Positions 27,350 to 35,827 of a stretch of 64,000 nt of DNA are shown one piece after another. This DNA comes from Aquicella siphonis (GTDB lineage: Bacteria > Pseudomonadota > Gammaproteobacteria > DSM-16500), in NCBI RefSeq assembly GCF_902459485.1, contig NZ_LR699119.1:558001-622000 (forward strand). Direction: 5' to 3'. A model generated the notes under the pieces. That model made no database searches and was not told the DNA's origin. It worked only from the letters and a program-made list of their open reading frames with translations. Made by a program: the position numbers and the translations under genes. The number at the start of each line of letters is the position of its first letter. Within the stretch, counting starts at the first letter, position 1.

Positions 27350-27628
27350 TCATTTTTTTTGCGCGGAAGGAAGCACAACATTTAATTCCAGTATCGAACA
27401 CCCTTCCTGGCGCTCCAGTTCGATCTTGACGTCGTCTTTTTTGATGGAGACATATTTTGAAATGACATCCAGCAAGTCTTGCTGAAGCGAAGGCAGATAA
27501 TCGGGTTTGTCCCGCTCGCCGCGCTCATGCGCGATGATGATCTGCAAGCGTTCCTTTGCGCATTTGGCCGTCTCTTCCGGACGCCGGAAGTAATTCAGGA
27601 TCTTATTCAATTGCAGCTGGATGCTCAT
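27350..27628 (-). CDS. minE: Cell division topological specificity factor MinE (92 aa)
   Basis: It stimulates MinD ATPase and drives pole-to-pole oscillation. The N-terminal membrane/anti-MinCD helix is [26 protein letters not shown] and the C-terminal dimer domain has [17 protein letters not shown] and ELNVVLP. It overlaps minD by 4 bp. Length matches the family. Confidence 0.95.
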   Translation of the reverse strand: MSIQLQLNKILNYFRRPEETAKCAKERLQIIIAHERGERDKPDYLPSLQQDLLDVISKYVSIKKDDVKIELERQEGCSILELNVVLPSAQKK

Positions 27629-28455
27629 ACCGCCTCCTTTTCCTTGAAGCTAAACAGACGTCTAATCCATGGTTTTTTTTCTTCAATAAAACGGTGCGGT
27701 ACTGTTTCACCCAAAAACCGTGCCACGGCATCCTGGTAGGCTTGGCCCGCGTCGCTGTCATTGTCCAGAAAAACGGGGACGCCTGAGTTGGAGGCGCGCA
27801 ATACCGCTTGTGATTCAGGAATCACGGCCAGCAAGGGTATCGCCAGGATATCGTTCACATCAGACAAGCTGAGCATGTCGCCGTTCGCCACGCGCTTGGG
27901 AGAGTAACGGGTCAGCAGCAAATGTTCAGTCACGGGTTCGCGTCCTTCCGCTGCGCGCAAAGTCTTGCTCGCCAATAATCCGAGTATCCGGTCTGAATCC
28001 CGTACCGAAGAAACTTCAGGATTGGTAACGATGATGGCGCTGTCGGCAAAATACATCGCGAGCTGTGCGCCGCGCTCTATGCCTGCAGGCGAATCGCAAA
28101 CAATATAATCAAACATTTTGGACAAGTCGTTTAAAACCGTTTGCACACCTTCCAGTGTCAGGGCGTCCTTATCGCGGGTTTGCGACGCGGCCAGAATGGA
28201 AAGATCCTTGACATGTTTGTCGCGGATAAGGGCTTGCTGCAGGCTTGCCTCGCCGCGAATCACATTCACGAAATCGTATACCACGCGGCGTTCGCAGCCC
28301 ATGATTAAATCCAGGTTGCGCAAGCCGATATCAAAGTCAATGACCACGGTTTTGAAACCGCGCGTGGCTAATCCTGTTGCAAACGATGCGCTGGTCGTTG
28401 TTTTGCCAACTCCGCCCTTGCCGGATGTGACGACAATTATTTTGGCCACCTTCAT
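27625..28455 (-). CDS. minD: Septum site-determining ATPase MinD (276 aa)
   Basis: A deviant-Walker ATPase that recruits MinC to the membrane. The nucleotide site is [16 protein letters not shown], followed by [16 protein letters not shown] and [12 protein letters not shown]. The C-terminus ends in an amphipathic helix ([17 protein letters not shown]) that is the membrane-targeting sequence. It is the middle gene of minC-minD-minE, overlapping minE by 4 bp and following minC by 14 bp. Confidence 0.97.
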   Translation of the reverse strand: MKVAKIIVVTSGKGGVGKTTTSASFATGLATRGFKTVVIDFDIGLRNLDLIMGCERRVVYDFVNVIRGEASLQQALIRDKHVKDLSILAASQTRDKDALTLEGVQTVLNDLSKMFDYIVCDSPAGIERGAQLAMYFADSAIIVTNPEVSSVRDSDRILGLLASKTLRAAEGREPVTEHLLLTRYSPKRVANGDMLSLSDVNDILAIPLLAVIPESQAVLRASNSGVPVFLDNDSDAGQAYQDAVARFLGETVPHRFIEEKKPWIRRLFSFKEKEAV

Positions 28456-28469
28456 CTCCTTTTTTCTGT

Positions 28470-29180
28470 TTATAAAGTTTCGATTTGCAATTGTTCGCTT
28501 TTTAAATATATCTGAATGAAACTGCTTTTATCCTGGGGCAGCTGGATTTCATCCCGGGTCAGATAATATCCCGCGATCGCAACCAGGTCCGCTTCCAGCG
28601 ATCGGCAGAAAATTCTCGCTTCCTGGTTGCCATGCACGCCTGCCATGGCCCTGCCGCGCAGTGTGCCGTAAACATGGATATGACCGTCTGCCATCAATTC
28701 AGCTCCCGGACTGACCTGAGTCGTGACAATCAGATCGCCTTCCCCGGCGTATACCTGCATGCCTGAACGTATGGGTTGTGTTATCAGCTTCGCCGGCACA
28801 GGCAGCGCTCGGGATTTGTTTTTGGCGGGTTCGCTGGCCGTCTGCCTGCCTGCCATGACGGCGGGCAGTCCGGCGGCCGCCGCTGCTTTTTGCTGTTCTT
28901 CATTGCCGCCGCGTGTGCCGATAGGAAGAATGCCGTGAGAAAGCAGCAAATTCTTGACGGGTTCAAGCGGAATGATGTCTATGGATTTCATTTTTTCCAG
29001 ATCAATGATGACAGGCGCGCCCATGAAAAAATTCGGTGTCTTGCGTATGGTTTCCGCCAGATGATGTTTGATGCCTTCAAGATCATACTGCAGGATTTCA
29101 AAAACGATACAAGGTGAGAAGCTTGCCTTGAATTGAAAATAAGTTTGTGCCGTAGCTGTGAGTCTGCTTGATGATGACAT
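28470..29180 (-). CDS. minC: Septum site-determining protein MinC (236 aa)
   Basis: An inhibitor of FtsZ ring assembly. The N-terminal FtsZ-binding domain is about residues 8-105 (PVIIDLEKMKSIDIIPLEPV). After an Ala/Lys-rich linker the C-terminal MinD-binding beta helix begins with QPIRSGMQVYAGEGDLIV, and includes SPGAELMADGHIHVYGTLRGRAMAG and ARIFCRSLEADLVAIAG. The first gene of the min operon; the start ATG has no strong ribosome site. Confidence 0.95.
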   Translation of the reverse strand: MSSSSRLTATAQTYFQFKASFSPCIVFEILQYDLEGIKHHLAETIRKTPNFFMGAPVIIDLEKMKSIDIIPLEPVKNLLLSHGILPIGTRGGNEEQQKAAAAAGLPAVMAGRQTASEPAKNKSRALPVPAKLITQPIRSGMQVYAGEGDLIVTTQVSPGAELMADGHIHVYGTLRGRAMAGVHGNQEARIFCRSLEADLVAIAGYYLTRDEIQLPQDKSSFIQIYLKSEQLQIETL

Positions 29181-29307
29181 AAGATTTTAAGCGTGCCGCA
29201 TCCTTTCCTTTGTAGATTGAAATGATAAATCGTTGAAGTATCCATTAAACAGTCAGGCAAATCAATCTTCCCGTCGCCCGCAATAGTGCTTTTATCAGGG
29301 GTAATAA

Positions 29308-30525
29308 TCAGGTTGCAACATTGAGGCTGACTTGTACGGTATTGGCGTAATTTCTTGAGTAAGAACCGGCGAGCACACCGTTTGAGGAAACATTATGGAT
29401 ATCACCCTTGCCCAGGTTCATGTATTCATACGATACACCCAGCGTCACCGGTTTCATCATGGCATAGAGAATGCCGACGCCAAGACGTATTTGCCTGTCC
29501 ATAGGCATGTCCGGCAGTCTGTGCGACGTGTTTGTCGGTGAAGAATCAAATGAGGCGCCGGCCTGCAGGGTGAAATCCGGCGTGGCCTTGAATTGCCCTC
29601 CCAATCCCGCGCGATAAGTATTGTTCCAGTGCCGGGGCGTGGTTTCAGAAAACCTGTCTACGTGCAAGATGGTATTTTGCATGGAAGACCAGTTCGACCA
29701 GCCCAGTTCGGCAAGCAGTGTGAACTGGCAGGATAAATCCTGTGCGAGGCTGACAATCACGTTTTGGGGCATGATCATCTGAGTGGATGTCCCCGGCTCA
29801 TCCGTGACTCTCAGGAATGTCGTACTGCCATGCAGGTTATGCTTGATACGGGAGCGGTAGGCGATGCCGATACGGGTTGACTGGTAGGGTGTCAGCATGG
29901 CGCCAAGATTGAAGCCGTAGGCGAAATTATCCAGTTTGAGATCGATCTGGCCGTCAACTAACGGCTCGATAGGCAGGGCGACGGTTTCCTGCAGATTCAT
30001 GTATTCCACGGCTACCCCCGCGCCCAGGGACAGCCAGTTGTTGACTCGATAAGCGATGCTTGGATTCAGGTTCAAAGTGTAGAACAAAACATCCTGGACA
30101 ATGTAACGGCCTGCCCATCCATCGGTATAATTAAGAGATCCGCCATAGGGCGCAGTCAGGCTCACGCCGAATTTTAAACTGGGGGAATACTGATAAACAT
30201 AATAGACATCCATTCCGGGCGTGAGCATGCCGGCATTGCTGGCATTGCCTCCGCTGATGGTATTGGCCGTATTTTTGGAAAAATTGGTATACGGCAAGAG
30301 AACTTGCGCGCCCAGCATGAATTGCGACTGGTTGAGCAAACCCATGCCCGCAGGGTTGAAATAGGAAATGGATGCGTCTTCCGCGACAGCTGCCTGACCC
30401 ACGCCCGCGGTGCCTATGATGGGCGTCCCCAGTTCATAAAGCTGAAACGCAGCGGCAAGAGCGGAAGTGCTCATGAAGGATGAAGAAACCAGGAGTGTCA
30501 GTAAAGAGAGCGGTAATCGGCGCAT
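29308..30525 (-). CDS. FadL-family outer-membrane transport protein (405 aa)
   Basis: A beta-barrel channel for long-chain fatty acids or other hydrophobic compounds. It has a signal peptide ending SALAAAFQLYELG; the mature N-terminal hatch shows GTAGVGQAAVAEDASISYFNPAGMGLL, the NPA motif typical of FadL. The protein ends with alternating hydrophobic residues to a last strand (NTVQVSLNVAT). The ATG at 30525 has AAGGA six bases upstream; two in-frame starts further up overlap that site. It is a single gene, divergent from the surface antigen pair. Fatty acid uptake would fit a host-associated or amoeba-grazed lifestyle, but substrate is not proved. Confidence 0.88.
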   Translation of the reverse strand: MRRLPLSLLTLLVSSSFMSTSALAAAFQLYELGTPIIGTAGVGQAAVAEDASISYFNPAGMGLLNQSQFMLGAQVLLPYTNFSKNTANTISGGNASNAGMLTPGMDVYYVYQYSPSLKFGVSLTAPYGGSLNYTDGWAGRYIVQDVLFYTLNLNPSIAYRVNNWLSLGAGVAVEYMNLQETVALPIEPLVDGQIDLKLDNFAYGFNLGAMLTPYQSTRIGIAYRSRIKHNLHGSTTFLRVTDEPGTSTQMIMPQNVIVSLAQDLSCQFTLLAELGWSNWSSMQNTILHVDRFSETTPRHWNNTYRAGLGGQFKATPDFTLQAGASFDSSPTNTSHRLPDMPMDRQIRLGVGILYAMMKPVTLGVSYEYMNLGKGDIHNVSSNGVLAGSYSRNYANTVQVSLNVAT

Positions 30526-30720
30526 GCACATTCCTTGTGACAAAAAGTTTAACCATAATCTTATCTATGATTTCCAATGACAGCGCAAGCGTTTTTTAAT
30601 CGCCGCTGGCCTGTATTTTGCCTGCGTGCCCGCAGGTCGGCATGGGTGACTTGGGGCGTGATTTATTTTATTGTGATATGATAAATACCTCATATCTTCG
30701 TATTGGCAAGGAATGCAAAT

Positions 30721-31077
30721 ATGAAAACCACGACCAAAATCAGTATCCTTTGTCTGTTCTTCTGTCTGGTGGGTCTCTCTGCGTGGGCGGTGAATCAGGC
30801 GTTTATGAGTAACTCGGCCATGAGCTATTTTACCAAGGAAGACTGGCAGATTTTCAACAAAACCCAAGCGAATGTGCTTGATAAAACCAAGGATGGGGAT
30901 AAAACGTCCTGGCAAAATCCCGGCACAGGCGCGTTTGGCTACATGATTCCATCCGATACCCACAAGGAAAACGGCATGACTTGCCGCAAACTGTTTTTCT
31001 TCAACACAGCCAACCAGATCCAGGGGGAAGGAACGTACAAGTTTTGCAAGACCAATAATAAATGGATGATTTATTAA
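30721..31077 (+). CDS. Lpp0805-type 17 kDa surface antigen, copy 1 (118 aa)
   Basis: A small secreted or surface protein. The first ~22 residues are a signal peptide (ISILCLFFCLVGLSAWA) without a lipobox. The mature part has FMSNSAMSYFTKEDWQIF, GDKTSWQNPGTGAFGYMIPS, a Cys in MTCRKLFFFN and YKFCKTNNKWMIY. This matches the small 'surface antigen' (17kDa_Anti_2-like) pattern of a YFT-x-DW motif, W-x-NP-x-TG and two cysteines that may form a disulfide. The ATG at 30721 follows AAGGAATGCAA. The next gene encodes a paralogue of exactly the same length. Function is unknown. A TATGAT box at 30677-30682 could serve the pair. Confidence 0.8.
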   Translation: MKTTTKISILCLFFCLVGLSAWAVNQAFMSNSAMSYFTKEDWQIFNKTQANVLDKTKDGDKTSWQNPGTGAFGYMIPSDTHKENGMTCRKLFFFNTANQIQGEGTYKFCKTNNKWMIY

Positions 31078-31116
31078 GTCTATCGGTATTTTTGTTTTTA
31101 GCGAAGGATTGTGATT

Positions 31117-31473
31117 ATGAATAAACCTGTTCGGATTATGATGGCCGCGGTGATAGTGAGCACTTTGTCATTTTCGGCGGCTGCTTCGAATTGCAGCTTC
31201 CTGAGCAACTCGGCCATGAGTTTTTTTACAAAAGATGATTGGCAGTTGTCCAAGGCGGCGCTCAGTGACGCACTCAATCATTCCCGGGATGGCATAAAAG
31301 TGGCCTGGCATAATCCCCGTACCGGCAGCCATGGCATTTATGTGCCTTCCCATACCACCCATACACATGGGTCGGTTTGCAGGCATCTTAAAATCCTGAA
31401 TACAGCTAACCTGGTGAATGAGAAAGCCAGTTATACCTTCTGTAAATTACATAATGAGTGGAAAATCGTCTGA
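31117..31473 (+). CDS. Lpp0805-type 17 kDa surface antigen, copy 2 (118 aa)
   Basis: A paralogue of the preceding gene: signal peptide MMAAVIVSTLSFSAAAS, then SFLSNSAMSFFTKDDWQL, GIKVAWHNPRTGSHGIYVPS, Cys in SVCRHLKILN and YTFCKLHNEWKIV. Length is again 118 residues and motif order is the same, but many positions differ, and it gains a histidine-rich stretch SHTTHTHGS. The ATG at 31117 has GAAGGA 8 bp upstream; GTG at 31111 is less likely. The 39-bp gap suggests cotranscription. The role is unknown; divergence after duplication is the simplest reading. Confidence 0.8.
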   Translation: MNKPVRIMMAAVIVSTLSFSAAASNCSFLSNSAMSFFTKDDWQLSKAALSDALNHSRDGIKVAWHNPRTGSHGIYVPSHTTHTHGSVCRHLKILNTANLVNEKASYTFCKLHNEWKIV

Positions 31474-31770
31474 TAACGTCAGCCGGTTGAACCCCTTCAT
31501 TTTGACACATGCGGCGGACGGCTTGCTCATTCAGTTGAGCGGCGGCGTGTGACTGCTATCTATCATGTTATTTTTATGATGAAAAGAATCTGACTTCGGG
31601 CTGGCGCGGGCTTTGCTTCATCGGAGAAACGGGATAAGGATTGGGTTACAATAAATAAAAGACAAACATGACTTTCAGGGATAGGATAGGGTTCACTTTC
31701 AGTACAGGTCTTGGATTTTTGCTGTATTCGAGTAAACTTAGCCGCAAAACAGACCAACAGGAAGATTGTG
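31474..31770. other. Intergenic region before aceE
   Basis: About 300 bp with no credible gene. It starts with a GC-rich part containing a short GCTCA/TGAGC hairpin near 31527-31542, then becomes A+T-rich. The promoter of the pyruvate dehydrogenase operon is expected here, but no strong -35/-10 pair could be picked. Confidence 0.5.
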
Positions 31771-34431
31771 ATGACGAAATCGCGGAGTGATCTTGATCCC
31801 GTAGAAACAAAAGAATGGCTGGATGCGCTTGCCTCTCTGGTGAAGTACGAGGGCAGGGAGCGCGCTCAGTATGTTTTGCAAAAACTGCTCGATGAAGCCA
31901 AAAAGAAAGGCGTGACGTCAGGCGTTTCGCCATTGGTTACTCCTTATATCAATACCATACCAGTTGATCAGCAGCCGGACTACCCGGGTGACCTCAAGCT
32001 TGAGGCAGCGATTGAAGCATATATACGCTGGAATGCGGTCGCCATGGTATTGTTAGCCAGGAAACAGGCGGGTGGTATCGGCGGTCATTTGTCTTCATTC
32101 GCTTCTATCGCAACGCTTTATGAAGTGGGTCTCAATCACTTTTTTCGCGGCCCGACCAGTGAGTCTGCGGGCGACCTGATTTACTTCCAGGGCCACTCTT
32201 CTGAAGGTAATTATGCCAGAGCCTATCTGGAAGGCCGTATTCAGGAAAAGCAATTGCAAAACTTCCGTCGGGAAGTGGATGGTGAAGGGATTTCTTCCTA
32301 TCCACATCCCTGGCTGATGCCTGATTTCTGGCAGTTTGCCACTGTCTCTCTTGGCCTCGGCATGCTGCAGGGTATTTACCAGGCACGGTTTTTAAAATAT
32401 CTGGAAAACCGGGGTTTGATGGCTGCGAATGATCGCAGGGTATGGGTTTTTTGCGGTGATGGTGAAATGGATGAACCGGAATCCATGGCGGGGCTTGCGT
32501 TTGCAGCCCGCGAACAACTCGATAACCTGATATTTGTCGTGAATTGCAATCTGCAGCGTCTGGATGGACTGGTTCGCAGCAATTACAAAGTGGTGCAGGA
32601 ACTTGAACGTTTATTTCACGGCGCGGGCTGGAATGTGATCAAGGTCTTGTGGGACAGCCGCTGGGATAAACTGTTTGAGAAAGATTCATCCGGTGCTTTG
32701 CTTAAGCGTCTGGATGAATGCGTGGATGGCGATTTGCAGACGGCTTATGCGCGCGGTCCTGCTTACCTGCGCGAGTTCCTTTTTAATACGGATGAATTAA
32801 AAGCTCTGGTCGCTGACTGGACAGATGAAGAATTGGGACGTCTGAGCCGGGGAGCGCATGATCCCCTCAAGATTTTCGCGGCTTATTCCGCCGCAGTGCG
32901 GCACCAGGGACAACCTACCGTGATTCTGACCCAGGGTGTAAAAGGTTATGGACTGGGTACCGGGACGGCGGAAAGCAGGAATGTCGCGCATAACTCGCTT
33001 GAGATGAGCGAACAGGAATTAAAAGCGTTTCGTGACCGTTTCAAGCTGCCCCTCGCGGATGAGGATCTTTTGAATTTCCGTTTCTGCAAGCCCGCAGACG
33101 ACAGCCCGGAAATGCACTACATGCGGTCGCGGCGCGAAAAGCTTGGCGGTCATCTTCCCATGCGCCAGGTAATGCCCGGTCCCCTGGAAGTTCCCGGGCT
33201 GGATGCATTTGACTCTGTTTTACAGGGATCCGCCGACAGAACCATGTCTACCACCATGGTCTTTGGCCGCATCCTGAATGTGCTGCTTAAAGACAAATCC
33301 ATTGCCCAGCGCATTGTCCCTATTTTTTCTGATGAAGTACGGACATTTGGTCTTGAGGCATTATTCCGCCAGATAGGCATTTATTCTCCCCTGGGTCAGC
33401 TTTATACACCCGAGGACAAGGAACAGTTTCTTTATTACAAGGAAGCAAAAGACGGGCAGGTGCTGGAAGAAGGCATCACCGAAGCAGGATGCATGTCATC
33501 CTGGATTGCCGCCGCGACTTCTTACGCCACGCACCGCTATCCCATGATTCCATTTTTTGCCTATTACTCCATGTTTGGATTTCAGCGTGTCGGTGATTTC
33601 ATCTGGGCAGCGGGTGATATGCGCGCGCGCGGGTTTCTCATTGGCGCGACCGCGGGACGTACCACGCTGGAAGGCGAAGGCTTGCAGCACCAGGACGGCA
33701 CCAGCTTGCTGGCCGCCGCTAATGTTCCCAATTGCCGTGCCTATGATCCTGCGTTTGGATATGAAATGGCCGTGATCATTCAACATGGTCTCAAGGAAAT
33801 GTATGCTGAGGAAAAAGATGTCTTTTATTATGTGATGGCCATGAATGAGCGCTATGTGCAGCCTGCCATGCCCAAGGGAGTGGAGGAAGGCATTATCCGC
33901 GGCATGTATTTGCTAAGCAGCGGAAAGAAAGGTGCACACAAGGTTCAGTTGTTTGGCAGCGGCGCGATTTTGAATGAAGTGATTGCTGCGGCAGACTTGC
34001 TGAAACAGGATTTTGATGTCTCAGCCGATGTCTGGAGTGTGACCAGCTTTAGCGAATTGCATCGTGACGGTTCAGCGACAGAGCGCGCGAATATGCTGGC
34101 TCCGGAAAAGAAACCCGGCGTGCCTTATGTGACGAAATGTCTGCAAGAGCATCCCGGGCCGGTAATCGCGGCGACTGATTATGTGCGCGCCTATGCAGAT
34201 CTGGCCAGGCCGTATCTGGACCGTACGTATGTGACATTGGGGACGGATGGTTTTGGACGCAGTGATACGCGTGAAAATCTGCGTCGTTTCTTTGAGGTCG
34301 ACCGCTATTATATAGTCGTGGCTGCCTTGTATGCGTTAATGAAAGACGGCGCCGTATCCGCCGGCCAGATCACAGCCGCAATGAAAAAATATGGTATTGA
34401 TCCCAAGAAGCCCAATCCTGTGACAGTATGA
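31771..34431 (+). CDS. aceE: Pyruvate dehydrogenase E1 component, homodimeric type (886 aa)
   Basis: Thiamine-diphosphate-dependent decarboxylation of pyruvate and reductive acetylation of E2. The ThDP motif is VFCGDGEMDEPES...NLIFVVNCNLQRLDG (GDG-x~27-NCN). The N-terminal segment DPVETKEWLDALASL and the length match E. coli AceE. Other family runs are GGHLSSFASIATLYEVGLNHFF and TAGRTTLEGEGLQHQDG. The ATG at 31771 has AGGAAG upstream and the 20 codons before it are not family-like. First gene of aceE-aceF-lpdA. No pdhR regulator gene precedes it. Confidence 0.97.
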   Translation: MTKSRSDLDPVETKEWLDALASLVKYEGRERAQYVLQKLLDEAKKKGVTSGVSPLVTPYINTIPVDQQPDYPGDLKLEAAIEAYIRWNAVAMVLLARKQAGGIGGHLSSFASIATLYEVGLNHFFRGPTSESAGDLIYFQGHSSEGNYARAYLEGRIQEKQLQNFRREVDGEGISSYPHPWLMPDFWQFATVSLGLGMLQGIYQARFLKYLENRGLMAANDRRVWVFCGDGEMDEPESMAGLAFAAREQLDNLIFVVNCNLQRLDGLVRSNYKVVQELERLFHGAGWNVIKVLWDSRWDKLFEKDSSGALLKRLDECVDGDLQTAYARGPAYLREFLFNTDELKALVADWTDEELGRLSRGAHDPLKIFAAYSAAVRHQGQPTVILTQGVKGYGLGTGTAESRNVAHNSLEMSEQELKAFRDRFKLPLADEDLLNFRFCKPADDSPEMHYMRSRREKLGGHLPMRQVMPGPLEVPGLDAFDSVLQGSADRTMSTTMVFGRILNVLLKDKSIAQRIVPIFSDEVRTFGLEALFRQIGIYSPLGQLYTPEDKEQFLYYKEAKDGQVLEEGITEAGCMSSWIAAATSYATHRYPMIPFFAYYSMFGFQRVGDFIWAAGDMRARGFLIGATAGRTTLEGEGLQHQDGTSLLAAANVPNCRAYDPAFGYEMAVIIQHGLKEMYAEEKDVFYYVMAMNERYVQPAMPKGVEEGIIRGMYLLSSGKKGAHKVQLFGSGAILNEVIAAADLLKQDFDVSADVWSVTSFSELHRDGSATERANMLAPEKKPGVPYVTKCLQEHPGPVIAATDYVRAYADLARPYLDRTYVTLGTDGFGRSDTRENLRRFFEVDRYYIVVAALYALMKDGAVSAGQITAAMKKYGIDPKKPNPVTV

Positions 34432-34452
34432 AAAATCATGTTGTCATCCGCC

Positions 34453-34482
34453 TTATCCTCGTGATAATGAGGATGAGGATAA
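34453..34482. repeat. Small inverted repeat between aceE and aceF
   Basis: TTATCCTC and GAGGATAA form an 8-bp stem around a 14-base loop in the 85-bp aceE-aceF gap. It lacks a T-run and is more likely an mRNA-stability or processing element than a terminator. Confidence 0.4.
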
Positions 34483-34516
34483 ATTGGTATTGACCTGGAC
34501 AATGGAGGATAAGACG

Positions 34517-35815
34517 TTGGCATTGAAGAATATTACTACCCCGGATTTAGGCGGCGCCGCTGATGTGACTGTGATTGAAGTGCTGGTGAAACCAGGCGAT
34601 AAAATCGAGGCTGATGCGCCCATTGTGACGCTGGAATCTGACAAGGCCACGATGGAAGTGCCGGCCGCGGAAGCGGGGATAGTCAGGGAAATCAAAGTCA
34701 AAGTGGGTGATAAAGTCTCCAATGGTTCTATCCTGGCGACACTGGAGGCCGCCGCGGGCGTTGCAGCGCCAAAAGTGGCTGCCGCAGAAACACCGACAGT
34801 GAAATCACCTGAAAAGCCGGCTGAAGTACCGGTAGAAAAACCGGCGCCCGCCGTCCGGCAGCCAGAAATACCTGTTCCAGTGAAACAAGTCTTGACCGGC
34901 ACCGTTCAATCCGACAGCGATGTGCATGCCGGTCCGGGCGTGCGGCGTCTTGCACGGGAATTCGGTGTCAATCTGACGCAAGTCGCGGGCAGCGGTCCCA
35001 AATCGCGCATCCTGAAAGAAGATGTGCAGGCGTATGTGAAAGGCCAGTTGTCACAAATACAGTCCGGCGGCATGTCTCTGTCCTTCCCGCCCGCGCCGGT
35101 CGTGGATTTTTCCAAGTTTGGGCCTGTTGACACGCAGGCACTGTCCCGCATCAAGAAAATTTCGGGCAAAAACCTGCAGCGCAACTGGATGATGATTCCT
35201 CATGTGACTCAATTCGGCGAGGCGGACATCACATCCCTGGAAGAGTTCCGGCTGGCGCACAAGATTGAGATGGAAAAACAGAAAATCAAATTGACGCCGC
35301 TGGTTTTTATCATGAAAGCAGCCGTTGCGTCGCTGAAGGCGTTTCCGCATGTCAACGCTTCGCTTGACACATCCGGCGAAAATCTCATTATGAAAAAATA
35401 TTTTCATCTGGGCGTTGCCGTGGATACACCGGATGGTCTGGTGGTGCCGGTGATTCGCGATGTGGATAAAAAAGGGCTGGTGGATCTTGCCAGGGAACTG
35501 GCCCAGGTCAGTGAAAAGGCGCGCAATAAACAATTGGTGCCTGGAGACATGCAGGGCGGCTGCTTTTCAATTTCCAGCCTGGGGGGGATAGGCGGGACCG
35601 CGTTCACGCCCATCATCAATGCGCCTGAAGTCGCGATCCTGGGTGTTTCCAAATCCAGCTATAAACCTGTCTACCAGGACGGTGCTTTTGTACCGCGCCT
35701 GATGCTCCCCTTGTCTTTGTCTTATGACCACCGGGTGGTTGACGGTGCGGATGGCGCACGCTTTATCACGCATTTAGGTAATATGTTGTCTGACATTCGT
35801 AATTTGTTGCTATAA
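34517..35815 (+). CDS. aceF: Pyruvate dehydrogenase E2, dihydrolipoamide acetyltransferase (432 aa)
   Basis: The acetyl-transferring core of the complex. It has one lipoyl domain (residues ~1-75, lipoyl Lys43 in TLESDKATMEVP), a Pro/Ala/Lys-rich linker, a peripheral-subunit-binding domain (GVRRLAREFGVNLTQVAGSGPKSRILKEDV) and the catalytic domain ending SYDHRVVDGADGARF with the catalytic His. E. coli E2 has three lipoyl domains; one is the shorter variant. The TTG at 34517 is chosen because GGAGG lies 8 bp upstream and the product then starts MALKNITTPDLGG as in the family; ATG at 34502 would place that site inside the gene. Confidence 0.93.
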   Translation: MALKNITTPDLGGAADVTVIEVLVKPGDKIEADAPIVTLESDKATMEVPAAEAGIVREIKVKVGDKVSNGSILATLEAAAGVAAPKVAAAETPTVKSPEKPAEVPVEKPAPAVRQPEIPVPVKQVLTGTVQSDSDVHAGPGVRRLAREFGVNLTQVAGSGPKSRILKEDVQAYVKGQLSQIQSGGMSLSFPPAPVVDFSKFGPVDTQALSRIKKISGKNLQRNWMMIPHVTQFGEADITSLEEFRLAHKIEMEKQKIKLTPLVFIMKAAVASLKAFPHVNASLDTSGENLIMKKYFHLGVAVDTPDGLVVPVIRDVDKKGLVDLARELAQVSEKARNKQLVPGDMQGGCFSISSLGGIGGTAFTPIINAPEVAILGVSKSSYKPVYQDGAFVPRLMLPLSLSYDHRVVDGADGARFITHLGNMLSDIRNLLL

Positions 35816-35827
35816 GGATTAATAAAA

